Source: Elusimicrobia bacterium RIFOXYA2_FULL_47_53 (GTDB lineage: Bacteria; Elusimicrobiota; Endomicrobiia; Endomicrobiales; XYA2-FULL-47-53). From it: 64,000 bases of DNA. The notes below the pieces were generated by a model that searched no databases, was not told the origin of the DNA, and saw only the letters and a program-made list of their open reading frames with translations. Both the position numbers and the translations under genes were made by a program. Below, piece by piece: positions 1 to 15,000 of the stretch. Each line of letters opens with the position of its first letter. Within the stretch, counting starts at the first letter, position 1. Location of the stretch: contig MGVE01000006.1 in assembly GCA_001800315.1 (NCBI GenBank), forward strand, positions 124,001-188,000, read 5' to 3'.

Positions 1-3000
1 CGCCGGGCCCTGGTCCTGCGAGGTGCCCGATATCGTGGGCAGTGACTGGTAGTAGACGCTGTTCTGCGGAAGAGTAACCGCTACCTGCGCCGGCAGAAGG
101 TCAATGGTAATATTTACGCCGGCGTTTCCTTCGCCCGCGCCCTCATACTGGGAAACATTGACTACTTTATCTTTGGAACGCGATTTAATCAGGTACTGTT
201 CGCCGTTCTGCCAGGCGTCGGTGGAAATATCAATTTTCCAGTTCGGCGCTATCCCGTCGGGATAAACCGCGGAATTCCATCTGAGCGCCGTATCGGTCTC
301 CCAGGTTTTTGTTCCCTCTTTCCAGTAATCGGAATAAGAAACGCGGTATATGGAAACCTCCACGCTTTCCATGCCCGCGCCCGCGGCGCCGTTGTAGTCG
401 TAAGCCGTGCCGGAAATGACGGGAATATTTTTATATATTTCACCCTCGTCGGGGTAGGACAATACCGAAGCGGGTTCCGTTGAATCATTTTTGAAAGATA
501 CCGTGGCGCTCGCGCTGCCGGTGTTGCCGGCCGCGTCTATGGCGCGCGCCTTAACCGAATAAGAATGGGCGTCGTCCCAGGAAACCGCTCCGGAATTATA
601 GGACCAGTTGCCCGCGACAACACCCGTGGAGAACCAAAGCTCGCTGGCGCTGTAAACCCAGCCGGAGCCGTTAAAATATGTCGTTCCTCTGGTAAGGTCC
701 CTCAGCGAGATCTCGGCCGTCGTAACCGCGCTGTGGGTATCGGAAGCCGTACCGGTTATCATGGCAAGATTCTTATAGGCCTTGCCGGTAAGCGGATAAT
801 TTACCGTCGCGTCGGGATTCTGCCGGTCAAACTTGAAGTAGCGGATTATCGCCGGGTTCTCGGTTTTATCGGCATTGTCGGTTGCCCACGATTCAACTTT
901 ATAGGTGCGCCCGGTGGTCCACGCGCTGTGGCTTACAAATTCGCTGTGTGTGTAGGACCACTCGGTAGTGCCCGTAGCGAGCACACCGTTGGCGGGATAG
1001 CTGTAAGAACTCCAGTATTGGGAATAACCGCCGCCTCCGGTCCAGTAATAGGTATCGCCGGTCAGAAGATAACTTATCTTTATTCTCTCTTCCTTAACAT
1101 CCGAATAGAAACCGCCGGGAAGCGCCGTGGCGTCAACGCTGGTACCGGTAATTGTTGCAAGGGAATTATAAGTGGGCGTTCCTGCCGCCGGGATAACCAG
1201 GGCGCTTTGCGGAGCCTCATCGTCAAAGACGAAGGTATTGGAATTGACATTCACGCTGTAAGTATTTGTAATATTTCCGGCGATATCCTCGCCTTTGGCA
1301 TAGACTATGTATTTTCTACCGCTTGTATATGTCACCGCCTCGGTCACTTTCCAGGTTTCCGTTCCGGTTACGGCCCTCCAGTTTTCGCCGCTGACAAATC
1401 CGCCGCCGTTCCAGCTGTCGCCGCTGGGAAGTTCCTTGATTATTACATTTATGCCGGGGTCCTTTACACCGCTTAAATCGTCGGTTGAGGTACCGGTTAT
1501 GGTAGCCAGTGACGAATAGGCTCCGTTATGCGTCGGCGCGACTATATAAACCGTGGGCGCGGCCGTATCAATTGAAATAGTTATCCATGGTTTCGCGGGC
1601 CCGTCCTCGGTATTGTTGGCAAAGTCGCGGGCGCGCGAACGGAAACTGTAGGTCTTGCCGCTGGTCCAGTTGGGCACTGAAACATAATTCCATGATGTAT
1701 TTGAAGCGGCAAGGCTGTTTGTGACAACCCAGGTGGAGGGCGCGGCCTGCCAGCCGGAGCCGTTCCAGTAACCGAAGGTGGCGTTATAGATCTGCAGCTC
1801 GGTCTCTTTTACTCCCGAAGAAGTCACGGAGTCGTCCTGGGCCGTTCCTGAAATTGTGGGAAGAGTAATGTAGAACAGCCCGTCCTGAGGCGTTGTGATT
1901 CCCGAAGCAGGCGGCAGGTTGTCAACGCTGAAATTTCTCGTTGAGGCCGGCGCTTCGTAATTAGCCGACGGGTACGAAACATTATCGTAAGCAACCGTCT
2001 TTAAGCGGTAGGTTCTTCCGGATAAATATGAGTTGGACGATATGCCGTTGTAATACCAGTATTTTGTCTGGCCGACGGTATTATATATGGTAGCGGTATA
2101 TGTATAGGTAACCTCCGCGCCCGCGGCCCACGAGGAGCCTGCCTGGCTCCACCAGGTGTCTTCTGCGCCGGCGTTAACCGGGTCAAGCGGGACATTGTCA
2201 AGGCGGATGGAAAGCTCAACCCTCTGTATTCCGGCCGCGGCGTCGTAAGCGGTTCCGGAAATTGTTTCAAGAGGGTTTGTGGTTGAATAACCCGTGCCTT
2301 CAACAGGGATATCCACCAGCGAAGAAGGCGCTGTATCGTCATAAGTAAATGTCACGGAAGAAAGCACCGCCTGGAAATTATTTAACGCGTCGTAAGCGCG
2401 CACCAGGACATTGTAGGTTCTGCCGCTGGTCCAGGTCGGTATGGTAAAGTTGGCGGGGTTTCCGGTCAGAAACTGCCAGTTAGAAACCGTGTTGCCGGTG
2501 ACTGTTTTTGACGACCAGTGCACATTTGAAGACCAGGAGGATCCGGTCCAGGTATAACTGTTTGAAAAGTCCACCACCTTTATCTCAACTTTTGAGAGGC
2601 CGGCGTTATAAAGACCTGCGGCCTGGACGGGATAATCCTGAGCGGTTCCGGTTAAAACAGTAAGCTGTGAATATTTTCCGCCTTCCACAGGACTCGCGAT
2701 CCTTGTGCCGGGCGCGGAAGAATCAAATACGAAATAACGCTCATAGGGAGTGCTCTCGGTATTTCCCGGGGAGGGAAGGGCGCTGTCTTTGGCTATGGAA
2801 TGAACCCGGTATTTATTGCCTTCCGACCACTGGACGCCCGATACATCGTAGTCCCAGGAAGTGGTGTTGTTTGCCGTAAGATAAATTGTAGTCCCTGAAT
2901 CCAGCGTGTCCCAGGAGTCGTCGGCTTTTAAGAACCGGTTGCCCTTAATATCAAATACCGTCAGCTGAACCGCGCCTACTCCGCTGTAAAGCGGCTTGGC

Positions 3001-6000
3001 TCCGGCAGGGTCTGCCGCCGTGCCTGTTATGGAAGTAAGCGCCGTATACTGGCCCGCCGAAGGAAGCCCTATGAATGAATCCGGCTCCGTTGAGTCATAA
3101 ATAAATGTTGAGCCGTGCAGCTGGAACTGTTCCTGATTAAAGGCGTTGTCCCTGGAGCGCGCGGTAATATAATAGGAGGCGCCGCTTTCAAGATTTGTGC
3201 CCGTAAGGCCCGCGTATGACCAGGTTATGGGTTCGGGCGTCAGTGAGCCGCCGTATGTAAACGACTGCGGCGTAGGCTGGTTAAAAGAGGCGCCGCCCCA
3301 CCAGGGAGACCCGTCCTGATCGGAGTTGTCGCGGATGGCGACCTGTACCTGGCCTAAAGCCGAACCGCCGTAACCGTCGCCGGCGACTACAGCGGGAACA
3401 TCATTTGCGGTACCGGTAATATTTGAAAGGCTTCTGATATATGTAGCGTTGGCGGGATCGTTTACATAAGATATAGGATCTTCGGAATCATACCTGAATG
3501 TCGCCGAGGCGTAGTTGGCGCTGTAAGTCAGCGCGCTGTCGCGCGAGCGCGACTCTATAATATATTTGTTGCCGCTGGACCAGGTGAAGGTCTGCACCCA
3601 CACGGCCCAGTCGCCGGAATCATTTTTGGGCGGGAACCAGGCGGTTTCTTTCTCGGTCTCGTTTATTCCGAAAGCGCCGAGGCTGTTATCCCAATACTGG
3701 GTCAGCGTGTAGTTTTTAATTCTTATTAACACATTGCTTATGGTCCCGAGGCCGTTGGCGTCGTCGGCGGTTCCCGAAATTGTGGGCAGGGATTTGTAGC
3801 TGCTGAGCGTCGGTTCGGTGATGCCCACGAGAGGAGCGTCGGTATCATAGATAAATGTCTGCTCCACAACGCTCATGGTTGAAAGGTTAAGGCTTCTGTC
3901 TACGACACGCGCCTTTACCTTATATTTCTGGTTGTTGGCCCAGGTCGGAGTGGAAGCGTCGGGTATGTTCCAGGCCACGGGGCCGTTTACACCCGCGAGG
4001 TCTCCGGAAACATCAAACCAGGCGAGGTCGGGGTCGTTAATATCAAAATTAAATGTTGAAGGGTTCCACCAGTTGCCGTTTAAGTCCGGATCATACTGAA
4101 TAGCAACATCAACGCGCTTTAATCCCGAGCGGGCCGTTGCCACGCTGCCCTGAGGGTCCGAGACGCTTCCCGAGACGGTCGGCAGGCTGGAATAGAAGGA
4201 AACTCCCGGTTTCTGCAGAGTCATAAGAGGCAGATTTGAATCATAAGTAAAGCTTGCCGTCGTCCAGTTCGCGAGATTGCCGGCCAGGTCGGTGGCTCTG
4301 GCATACACGCTGTATACATAGCCGTCCTGCCACGCCGGGCTTGAATAGGACCAGCTGGCTCCGCCCGAGACGGCGTTCCAGGAAGAACGGTTTATCCAGG
4401 AAGAAATATTGTCCCAGTAGTAATTGTCGCCGCTTCTCTTTATCGCGGCCTGAACGAAGCTTATGCCGAAAGCGTCGCTGGAGGTTCCGTTTATAGAGTC
4501 AAGGGTGTTCTGCGGGCCGTAGTAACCGCCGTTTGCCGGCACGGTAACAGTTGTATTGGGAGGAGTCGTATCAATAATGAATGTGACCGTTGAAAGAGCC
4601 GTATCGTAATTCTGGGCATTGTCATAGGCTCTTCCGACCAGCTGATAAGTCGTGCCCGAGACAAGGCCCGAGAGGCCCGTGTAGGTCCAGCTTGTCTGAT
4701 AGAGATTAACATTTGATGCTGTCCAGTCCGTTACAAGCGACCATGAACCGTTCCAGGAACTTAACTTAACCGAGAAGCTGTTTGCGCCCGAAAGAGAAGC
4801 GTTTACGCTGCCGCTTATGGTCGGTATTGAGCTGAACCTCTGAGCTTCGGCGGGATAGGTTATCGCGCTTAAGGGAGGCGTGGTGTCATATATTATGGTG
4901 TATTTAAGAGTCGTTGAAGATTCCGTGTTTGTAATATCATCCTTCGCCCACGAGTAAATTCTGTATTCTTTGTCGCTCAGCCAGCCACTTATGTTGTATC
5001 TCCACGGAGAGAAATCCAGTTCTTCCGCGACCGCGTCAAGCTCGGTCTCGGAGCCCCAGCTGCCGCCCGTCCAATAGGTCCCGTCAGTCTGATTTTTGAT
5101 GACGAGTTTTACGGCGTCGGTATTTGTTGAGGAATCAATGCCGATGCTGTACGGCGTGGCCGCGCCGGTGGGTTTGTCCACAACGGTACCCGAGATCATA
5201 GTCAGAGATTTCTGGTAAAGCGATGTCGGATAAGTCACGGCGCTTTCGGGAGCGGCCGAATCAAAGGTGAAAGAAACCGAGGATTGTCCGAAGGTAAATG
5301 AATCCTGGGTGTTGCCGGCCAGGTCGCGCGAACGCGAAGTCAGCACATATTTCTTGCCGCTGTCAAAAGTGACATTGGGCGTGTAGGACCATGAAGAGGC
5401 ATATAAGAAGAAGTTGGAAGCCAGGTTAACCGACGATATCCAGACCTCGGCGCCCCAGCCTCCGCCCGTCTGGGCGTAAGAACCGTCAACAAGGTTCTGG
5501 ATTTTTATCTCGGCCTGGTTCTGCTGGCCGGGAGCTTTATCGCCGTAGAGGCCGGAGATCGCCGGAAGAGTTTTATAGCCGGCGTTATTTACGGGGTATA
5601 AAACCGTTGAAGTGGGTTTTGTTACATCATAGACAAAAACCACGGGAGTGATATTTTCTGTCTGCGTGTTAAGAGCGCCGTCTTTGGCCCTGGCGCGCAG
5701 CTCGTAGCGGTAATCCGTCTGAAGCACGACATCGGTGGTGTACCACACGCTCCAGCCGCCGGAAGTCAAAGCGTCAAACCAGGCGGGGCCGCTCGCGGTT
5801 GAGAATGTTGAAGCCGAGAGGTTGTACCACATTCCCGTGTCGTACTCTTTTACGGCTATCTCCACCTTAGAGAGAAGCCCGGCGTCGTAGGCGGTTCCGG
5901 ATAAAGTAGCTAAAGTTTTATGGTGGCTGTTTGAAACAGGCAGCGTCACCTGAGCCGTCGGCGACGAGATATCAAACCTGAATTGAACGCCTGTCTTGTC

Positions 6001-9000
6001 GTCTTCAATGTTGCCGGCCGTGTCGTAGGCTTTCATATAGGCGACATACTGATAACCGTCCTGAATATAATCTATCGGCGCCGTCCAGGACCAGCTGTTG
6101 CCCGAATTGCCGGTATAATCGTAATAATAATTTGCCGTGGCGCTGAATGAATCCACATTGTTCCAGTATTTTCCGCTCACGACTTCCTGCAGGGCGAAAC
6201 GGACATTAGCTACACCCGAGAGAGAATCCGCCGCGGTTCCCGAAAGTGTTACCAGGGTTCCCCTGTTATAATAAGCGTTCAGAGAGGGAACGGCTATGGT
6301 GGTCGTCGGCTTATCGCTGTCATAAATAAAGGTTCTCGCGCCCGCCCAGGTTGAAGTCGTGCCGGGCACATCCCAGGCGCGCATGTAAACCCTGTAAGTC
6401 GTGCCGTGTACCGGCGAGAAACTGGAACCCGGCACATAGGTTGAAACGGGGGCGGTATAGCGGCACGGTATCGGCGTTGAGGGATTAACCGTCTGCCAGG
6501 CGCCCGCTCCGTCGCCGTTGGTGTCTTCCCACCAGGCATTGTCGCTCGCGCGCTGAATGGCGGTTTCAACGGTGTCAACCGGCGAGGTCGCGTCGGTGAC
6601 ATTTCCTGATATCGTCGGTATTGACTTGTAATAGTTTGTTCCCGCGGCCGGCCGTGTTATGGTTACAACGGGCGCGGTATTGTCAAAGGTGAATGTGGCC
6701 CCGCGCACATCGTACCACGATTCCGTGTTGGCCGGGCTTGAATCGTCCTGGGCGCGCGTTGAAACATAATACGAAGTGCCCGAAGTCAGGTTGCCGTCTC
6801 CGATAACGCCGTAAGTCCATATCCCGAGAGAAGGTATGACTTCGGTGTAACCCACCGGCGGAGCGGGGTAAACCGCGGTAAAGGCGGTGCTGGCCTCGTC
6901 CCACCAGTAGCCGTCGGAGAGGCGCTTTATGGCGACGCGCACGGTCGGCACGGTGCCGACATAATGCCCGCCTGAAAGCGGCGTGTCCTGGGCGGTTCCC
7001 GAAATACCGGAAGCTATGGTCCTCGCGGTTGAATTGTTGGCGGGATAGCTTACGCCCGACTGAGGGAAATCTTTGTCGTAAGTAAAGGACAGCGTATCGT
7101 AGCTGACCGAATAGTTGTTGAGGTTATCCTTTGCCTTGACTTCCACAAGATATTGTTCGTCGGTTAAGAATGTAAAGGTGGCGTACCATACGGAGAAGGA
7201 GGGCGCGACCGTTGTCTGAAGCACAAACCAGGCGGTCTCCTTGTTGGTTTCGGTAATGCTGAAGTTGGTAATAAGGTATCCGGCATCGTCCCAGTATTTG
7301 CCCAGGCGCACATTTTTCACCCTGTAATAAGCTTTATTGATTGTGCCCGGGTCATAGGCGGTTCCTGAAATCGTGGCAAGAGCGGAAAACCTCGGCGTCG
7401 CGGGATCTGAAGGGCTTGAATCATAAGGCTCTCTTATGGAAATAACCGGGCCGGCTTTATCGCCTATGCACTTTATCTCGGTATAGGGATTCTGCGAATT
7501 TGCCGCTCGGTCAACCGCGGTGCTCCTTATATAATAGGTGTCGCCGTCGGTTAATGAAGGAGAGGTGTTAAGAGTCCAGGTTGAAATTCCCACTTCAGCC
7601 GACATAGACACTGAAAGATAGTTTGCCGCCGTAGCGGTCCAGGAAGAAGCGGTCCAGTAATTGCTGTCGGAAGCCCTGATAACGGAAACTCTCACCCTGT
7701 CCATACCGGCGACATTTTCACTGGCGGTACCGGTAATCTGGGAAAGAGATGAAATGAAGGTCGCGCTGGAAGGATAAGTTGTAAGCGAAGAGGGCGCCGT
7801 CATATCCCAGGTGAGCGTCCTGGTGGAATAAGCTGCCTCATAGTTGCCGGCGTTATCTCTGGAGCGCGGGATTATCTCGTATACTCCGTCGGGCGGATTG
7901 TTGTATGTCTGGAAGACTCCAAGGCCGACCGGATCGGCCTGCCAGATCTCGGTGGTTGAGGAATAAATGGTGCTGTACCATTTATGAGTATCGTCGTTCC
8001 AGACTCCTCCGCCCGTGTAGAACTTGCCGGTTGACTGGCTTCTAAGCGCGATATTTACTCCGTCATTAATGGCTGTAACGGTTGAGACGCCGCTGGCCCA
8101 GGTTTTAGCCGTAAGGTCGTCTGCGGTTCCCTGAATAATGGAAAGAGTATTTTTCGGCCCCGAGAAAGCGTCAGCCAGCGACACGGGAGGCTCGTTATCG
8201 TATATAAATGTAAGTCCCGCGCCCGGCGTTTCCTGATTGGTGGCCTTGTCTATGGCGAGGGTTTTAACGGTATATTTGTATCCGGATTCCCAGTTGACGC
8301 CGGTATAGCTCCAGGTGCCGGGATAAACGGCAAAATAAGTGGTGAATTTAGCGTCAAGAGAAGAGGAGACCCACTGATCGGTAATAGACCAGGTCCCGCC
8401 GTCCCAGTAGCGCGAGGGCGCGGCATCCTCGTTTTTGATCCACATCTGTATCTCGCTGTGCTGGCCCGGCGCCGTGTCGGTAGCGGTACCCGAAACAACC
8501 GGAAGAGACCTGTGAAGGGCAGCGCTGGGAAGCGCGAGAGAGCTTGAGGGGGCAGTGCGGTCAATGACGATTGTTTTTTCGCCCGAGGTATAAACATTGC
8601 CTCCCGTTATGGATTCATCCGTCGCCCTCACCTTAATATAATGTGTTATCTCGTCTTTCCAGCATTCAGTGGAAACGCTGACGACATAGGCCCAGGGCTC
8701 GTTGCTTGAATTGAAGTTGCCGTCGTTGGCCGTTGCCGTGCTCCAGGTAAGCCCTGTCTGCCAGCCGTAGCCGTTGTAATAGTAATTCGTAGGGTTAATG
8801 AACTTTCTGATCTGCACTTCTACTTTGTCCACGACGCCGGGAGAAGTATCTGTGGCGGTTCCCGCTATTGAGACTACTGTTTTATTGTGCGAGGCCTCTG
8901 CCGGAGCCGATATGCCGGCCGCCGGGTTGGTTCTGTCAACATAGAAATATATGTCCTCTATCTCGCTCTCAAAACCGGCCGGGCCGTAGCCCTTTGTCTG

Positions 9001-12000
9001 TATGAGGTACTGTCCGCCGTCAACCCAGGCATCCGAAGATATGTCAATAGACCAGGTCCCGGGGTTTCCCTCAACGAGCGCCGCGGTATTCCAGTAAGAG
9101 CCGCCCCAGGTTTTAGTGGATTCGTTCCAATAAGTCCCGTAAGCGGGGCCCGAGCTGACTCTGACGGTGACGCCGCCCTGGGCGATCTTCGTGTACTGGT
9201 CGGCAGTGCCCTGGACAGTCATGGCGGTAAGAGCCATGTAATAGGCGTTATAGGACGGAAAGGTTACCCATGAATGGGGCAGAGGCGCGGCGTAATTAAA
9301 TGTAACGGTGGTCGCCGCCAGCTCGTAGTTGTTGGCCTTGTCCTGAGCTATGGCCCATACCTTGTACTGATAGCCCGGGCTTTCTTTGGCGTCCCAGGCT
9401 ACAGCGGCCGTATCATAATTCCAGGTTCCGGCGCTGTAGGAGGCATCAAGCCAGGTCGGTGTCGCCGACCAGCCGCCGCTTGTCCAATATTTAAGCGCGG
9501 CTGAAGGCGCGCCCGAGTCCGAGCAGTAGAGCATTATCTTTACATTTTTTATCTCTCCCGGCGAATCGGAAGCCGTGCCGGTTATAAGCGGCAGGCTGTC
9601 ATAAGTTCCCGCGGCCGCCGGCAGAGTCACCGCTGAATCGGGAGGAGTCGTATCGCAGACAAAAGTTGCCGTAGCCCAGCCTGTCTCGTAATTGGAGGCC
9701 CTGTCCAGGCCCTTGGAAATGACCCAGTAGGTCGTGGTGTCATCCCACATGGACGGATTTGAGTTGTACCTCCAATCCACCGACGAAACGAAAGTGGCGT
9801 AAACGGCCGCGCTGGAGAAAATGGGGTTTGAAGACGACGACCACGACGGAGAGGCCCAGCCGCCCCACCACATATTGTCGCTGGTTCTCTTTACGCCGAC
9901 TTCCACCTGAGCGATCATGCTCGCGTAGGTATTCTGGTCGGCCGCGGTGCCTGAAATTGTCGTTATGGCTCCCGCGTAGGCCGAACCCGCTATGGGCGGG
10001 AAAGAAACCCCTGATGTCGGCAGAGTGGTATCATAGGTCACCGTTGTGGTAGTAAAGGCCAGTTCGCTGTTTGTGGCCGCGTCAAAGGCCATGGTGTTAA
10101 AGTAGTATTTATGATTGTCTTCCCAGAGTATCTCCGGGTTTGCCGTCGTCCAGACCCAGTCCGGCACAGAAAGAGAGGTCTTTGGAAGCCAAATGGCGCT
10201 GCCCCAGCCCGGTTCCTGCCAGTACTGTCCGTCGTCTCTTCTTACCCTTATTTTTATGTCGGTGACGCCGGACCCGGCATTTACATCGGTGGTTGTTCCC
10301 GTGGTTGTCGCGACCTGAGAGTTTATGGCCCTGCCGTCGTAGAAAGTGGAAATATACGAAACGGGCCTCTCGCTGTCAAACATGAACGATACATCGGGGC
10401 TGACATTATTTTCAATATCAGCTGCCGAAGGGGACTTGTAGTTGCCCGCATTGTCGCCGACCCTTATCCAGGCCTTGTGCCAGCGCGAATTGTTGGTGGT
10501 GGCGTAGTCAACCGAGGTTGTATAAGACCATGAGTCCTGGTACACAGAGACATCCGTCCACGGCGGCCAGCGGGTCAGGCCCTCAAGTTCCGTCTGAGTT
10601 TTCCACGAAAGCGTCGGCTCGTCCCAGTATACTTTTCCTCCGAAATCGCCCTTAATGACTATCTGCATGTAGGCTTTGCCGGACACGGTTTCGCTGAAAC
10701 TGCCGCGGATATTGGCTATGGCGTTATATTTATTGTTGTTGCCGGGGAAGCTGACCGTGTAGGTGGGCGTCGTCCTGTCAATGGTAAAGCCCACGCTTGA
10801 AGCCGTCACCTGCCAGTTGCCGGTATAAGTTCCGTCGTCTGATTTCAGAGCGCGGTCTTTGGATTTCACCTCCACTCTGTAGGACACGCCCTCGGACCAG
10901 GTGACATTTGACGCGTTCCAGTTAAACGGAACCGACAGGCCCGAAGGAGAAACGATCGCGTAAGTGGATTTTTCCACTCCGCTCCAGCCCACGCCCTCTT
11001 CCCAGTACTCGGGCCCGGTGGGATTTATGATCCATACTCTTACGGTATCAACCTTTGAAGAGTTAGCCCCCGCCTCTATCGCGGTGCCTGTTATCTGCGA
11101 AATGTTCTGATAATAATTCCCGCTCGCGGGCCCGGGAGATTTAAATTGCGCCGTCGGGGTTGTGGTATCAAAATAGACCACTCCTGATGTAAGGCTCGTG
11201 TTGTTATCCGGAGCGTCGTACGCTTTCGCGTAAACATAATACCTGTTATTGTCTTTTAGCTTCGCGCCAAAACCCGTGAAGGTCCAGTCGGGCAGCGAGA
11301 GGGCCGCGGTCGTATAGATTACTCCGGCGGAATCAAACTCGCCGCTTGAAGGATCCCAGTACCTCAAGGTATCAATGTTATAAACCGCCACCGTAACCGA
11401 AGAAATTGAAGCCGAAATATCGTCGGAAGCGGTTCCTGAAATCGTCAGCAGGGTATTCCAGTAGGAATTGTCGGTTGAGGGCTGGGCCATCGCGAGGTTC
11501 GGGCCCTGTTCGTCAACCGTAAAGGTGACCGATGAGACCGCGACCTGGGTTGAGCCGGCCCAGTCGTACGCCTTTGATTCAACGGCATACTGCTCGCCGC
11601 TTACCCATGTTATACCGGCAGTCCCCGTGGACCAGTTTATCGTTCCGTAATCGGTTCCGCTTGTTTTGTTGGCGGCCCTGAAACTTCTTAAAATATCCCA
11701 TGAGGAACCGTTAAAGTGGCGAATCTCCACTTCAACTTTTTTCGCTCCCGAGAGATCCGCGTTGGCGGTTCCGGAAAGAGTCGTGAGAACGGCCGGGCGG
11801 TAATAATTGCCGGTTTTGGGATAGGAGATCTGTGAAACCGGAGGTGTGGTGTCAATAACCACCCCGACATAGCTTGAACCGGCCGCGGCCGGGAAGCTTC
11901 CCGGATTGGCAGGCGAGGCGTTGTCGCTGGCCTTTATTTTTATCACATAGGCGCGGTCAGATACAAGTTTATTGACCGGCATATTATAGTACCAGCCGGG

Positions 12001-15000
12001 ATTTGTATAAACCGTAGGAGTAAAGACCTTGGATGGGTCGTTCTGGAACCAGGCGGAGGAGCCGTCCCAGTACATGGTGTTGCCGCCGTCAAGATAGGAA
12101 AGCTGTATGTCAATGTTTCCGAGCGCGGTATTCGCCGGAGAGTCAGTAACCTGGCCCGATATCTGCCAGTTGGCTCCCGTAGGAAATATTTTGGCTCCTT
12201 CCGAGGGGCTGGTTATGGAAGTCTCTGGCGGCAGATTGTCCCACTTGAAATTAAACGAGGATTCCGTAACCGTAAATATCTGCTGAGTGTTGCCGGCCGT
12301 AAGAGCGCTGTCCTTGGCGCGGGACAGAACGGTGTACTGGTCGCCATGGGTCCATTGAGCCGCCGAGGGCAGGTTCGTAAAAGTCCATGAGGAGGCCGTT
12401 ACATTGGGCACCGCCACAGCCGCTGTCGCCCAAACAACCGTTCCGGTCCAGGAGTTTGATATCGGGTTCCAGTAAGCGCCGTTCCAGAAAATCTGGAGCT
12501 CCACTTTGTCAAGCTTGCCGGCGGTTCCGCCCGCGCCGGCAGGGTCTGAGGCCGTGCCGGTAATATTTGAAAGCGTTGAATATATGGAATCGTTTGATAT
12601 TGTGGCGACCTGGGCCGTCGGAGTGGAAACATCAAACAGAAAATCGTTTTTGTTGACATTGTCGGTAAATGAGCCCTGGGTATTGCCGGCCTTGTCGGTG
12701 ACCTTTGACCAGACGCGGTAGTTCTTTCCGTCGTCCCATATCGCCGAACTTATTGTTATCTTCCAGTTGCCGCCGGTTATCGTTGATGTATTGAAATTTA
12801 CCTCGGCCGGCACCGCCGCGCCGGGAACCCAGCCTGACTGCACTATATCCCAGTAATAATTATCGGCAAGCCGGTGAATGGATACTTTTGCTTCGTTTAC
12901 CACGCCATTTGAGTTAAGATCGGCGGCCGTGCCGGTTATCGTAGTCAGCCACCTGAAGCTCGGGTTGTTGGCTCTGGGCTCCACGATAAGGGTTTCCGGA
13001 AGCGTGGTATCGTAAAGCCATTTGTTTTCGGTGGGGCTGGCTTCGTAGCCGGCTCCGCCGTAACCTCTTGAAGTTATGGAGAAGGAAGTGTTGTTTAAAT
13101 CAAACTGGCCCGCCCAGTTAGCCGATACATCGTAAGACCAGCTGCCCGCGCCGAGGCTGGCCGAAAGATATACCGGGCTTCCTCCGCCCGGCGTTGAGAA
13201 CGAAGAACCGTACCAGTTGTAGCCGTCGGAAAGCCTGCGTATCGCGACTTCCGAGGAAATCGTGTAGGCGTTGGCCGTGCCGTTAAACTGTTTTGTGGCC
13301 CAGTAAGCGGCGTTGGTGTGTTTAATAGGATCTTCAAAAGAAGGTTTGGTGATAGTTGTGGCCGGGGGCGGCACGGCATACTGGAAATCAACGCCGTCGG
13401 TCGTAAGGTCGGGCACGCTTGTCTGGTTGCCAGCCGCGTCCGCGGCATATACTACGATATCAAAACATTTCAGATTGCCGCCGGCGGCCCATATTTCGTT
13501 GCATTTACCTGCCTGGTCCGAATTATCAAAGTACCAGGTACTTCCGGCGAGAATTGTGATTGAAGAAACCGGTATCCAGAATGAGCCTTCCCCGACCGGC
13601 CTCCAGGCTTTTGTCACGGCATCGTAGGTATGCGTTACGACAAGCTCTCCGCCGCCCGCGACCTTGCTGTCGGTTACTCCCCTTAACTGGAGGTAAATAT
13701 TGCCGATCTGCCCGGGATAAGCGTCGGAACAGGTTCCTGATATTGTTGGAAGATTGGAAAAAGACGGGCTGGGCGGATCGCCGGCGTTCTCCGTGGGCAG
13801 GTTAATTGAAACGGCCGGGGCATCAAAATCAGCCTTTACATTCGTCGCGGTGTCATAAACCACCTGCCAGTTGCCCGCTTTGTCACGCGCTTTGAGGTTT
13901 ACCTCATAAGTATGCCCGCTCTGCCAGGGCGTATCGTTTAATATCCACCAGGTTCCGTTAGCGCTTAAACTGCTGACATCATTCCACGCGGCTTCGGCTG
14001 TTGTCGTAACCCAGTTGGGGCTTACATAATAGGAGGTGGAATAGGCAAGGTCTTTTATCCTGACCTTTACATAGGAGACGCTGCTTATTTTTCCGGGCGA
14101 GGCGTCAAAGGCCGTTCCCTGCACCTTGCCGGCCTGCGAGATATATCCGCCGTTTACCGGATAGGTCATGCTTGAGTTGGGCACCGAGGTATCGTAAACA
14201 AAAGACGCCGAGGTCAGTATGAGTTCGTAGTTGGCGGCTCTGTCAACCGCTCTTGAGATGACGGTATATGAAGAGTTTACTGTCCAGAAAGCCGGCCCGG
14301 GCGCGTTAGCGGTCCAACCCTCGGGAGACGGGCTGTTGTCAAAGGTGCCGTCATTGGCCGAGGCGACAAACCAAGCCTCGTTAGTCTGCCAGCCGCCGCC
14401 AGACCAGTAGGAGGTCGTGGCATCCGAATTAAAACGAATTAATTTCAGCTCCACGCCGTTGCCGAGTTTTAGTTTTCCGTTGGGCGTGTCATCGGAAGCG
14501 GTTCCGAGAATATTTGAGAAGACCGCGGTAACATGGGTATCGTCCGCGGGAGTTGAGATAAGCGAGTCTGGGAATTCCGGCGAAGGCCCCTGCCAGGTAT
14601 CGCAGGTAAATTCGTGGGTGCTCAGCACGACCTGCGTGTTGGAGGCTTTGTCCCAGGCCTTGCTTATTACGCGGTATTTTGCTCCTGCCGACCAGGTTGG
14701 TATGGTATCGCTTCCCGCCGGATAGGTCCACACACCGCTTGACGAACCTACAAAATTTGATGTGCGCCAGTAGGCTGAATCACTGTACTGGTCGCCCGGA
14801 TCCCAGCCTATACCGGTGCCTCCGTTCCAGGTCTTTGAGTTCGTTACATCATATATATACACCTTTATGTAATCAATTTTCTGGTTGTCGGAAGTCGTGC
14901 CGGAAATAGTTGAAAGGGCTTTTTTATAGTCCTCCGAACCCTGAAGGGCAATATTTGTTGTTATGGACTCTGGTTTTTCCGTATCATAAACTAAGGAAAC

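Noticed and set aside
565-1476. 303-codon plus-strand open frame
   Set aside because: It lies wholly antisense to the giant Ig-like gene, its product is low-complexity Gly/Val/Ile-rich with no start signal, and similar shadows recur in each module.
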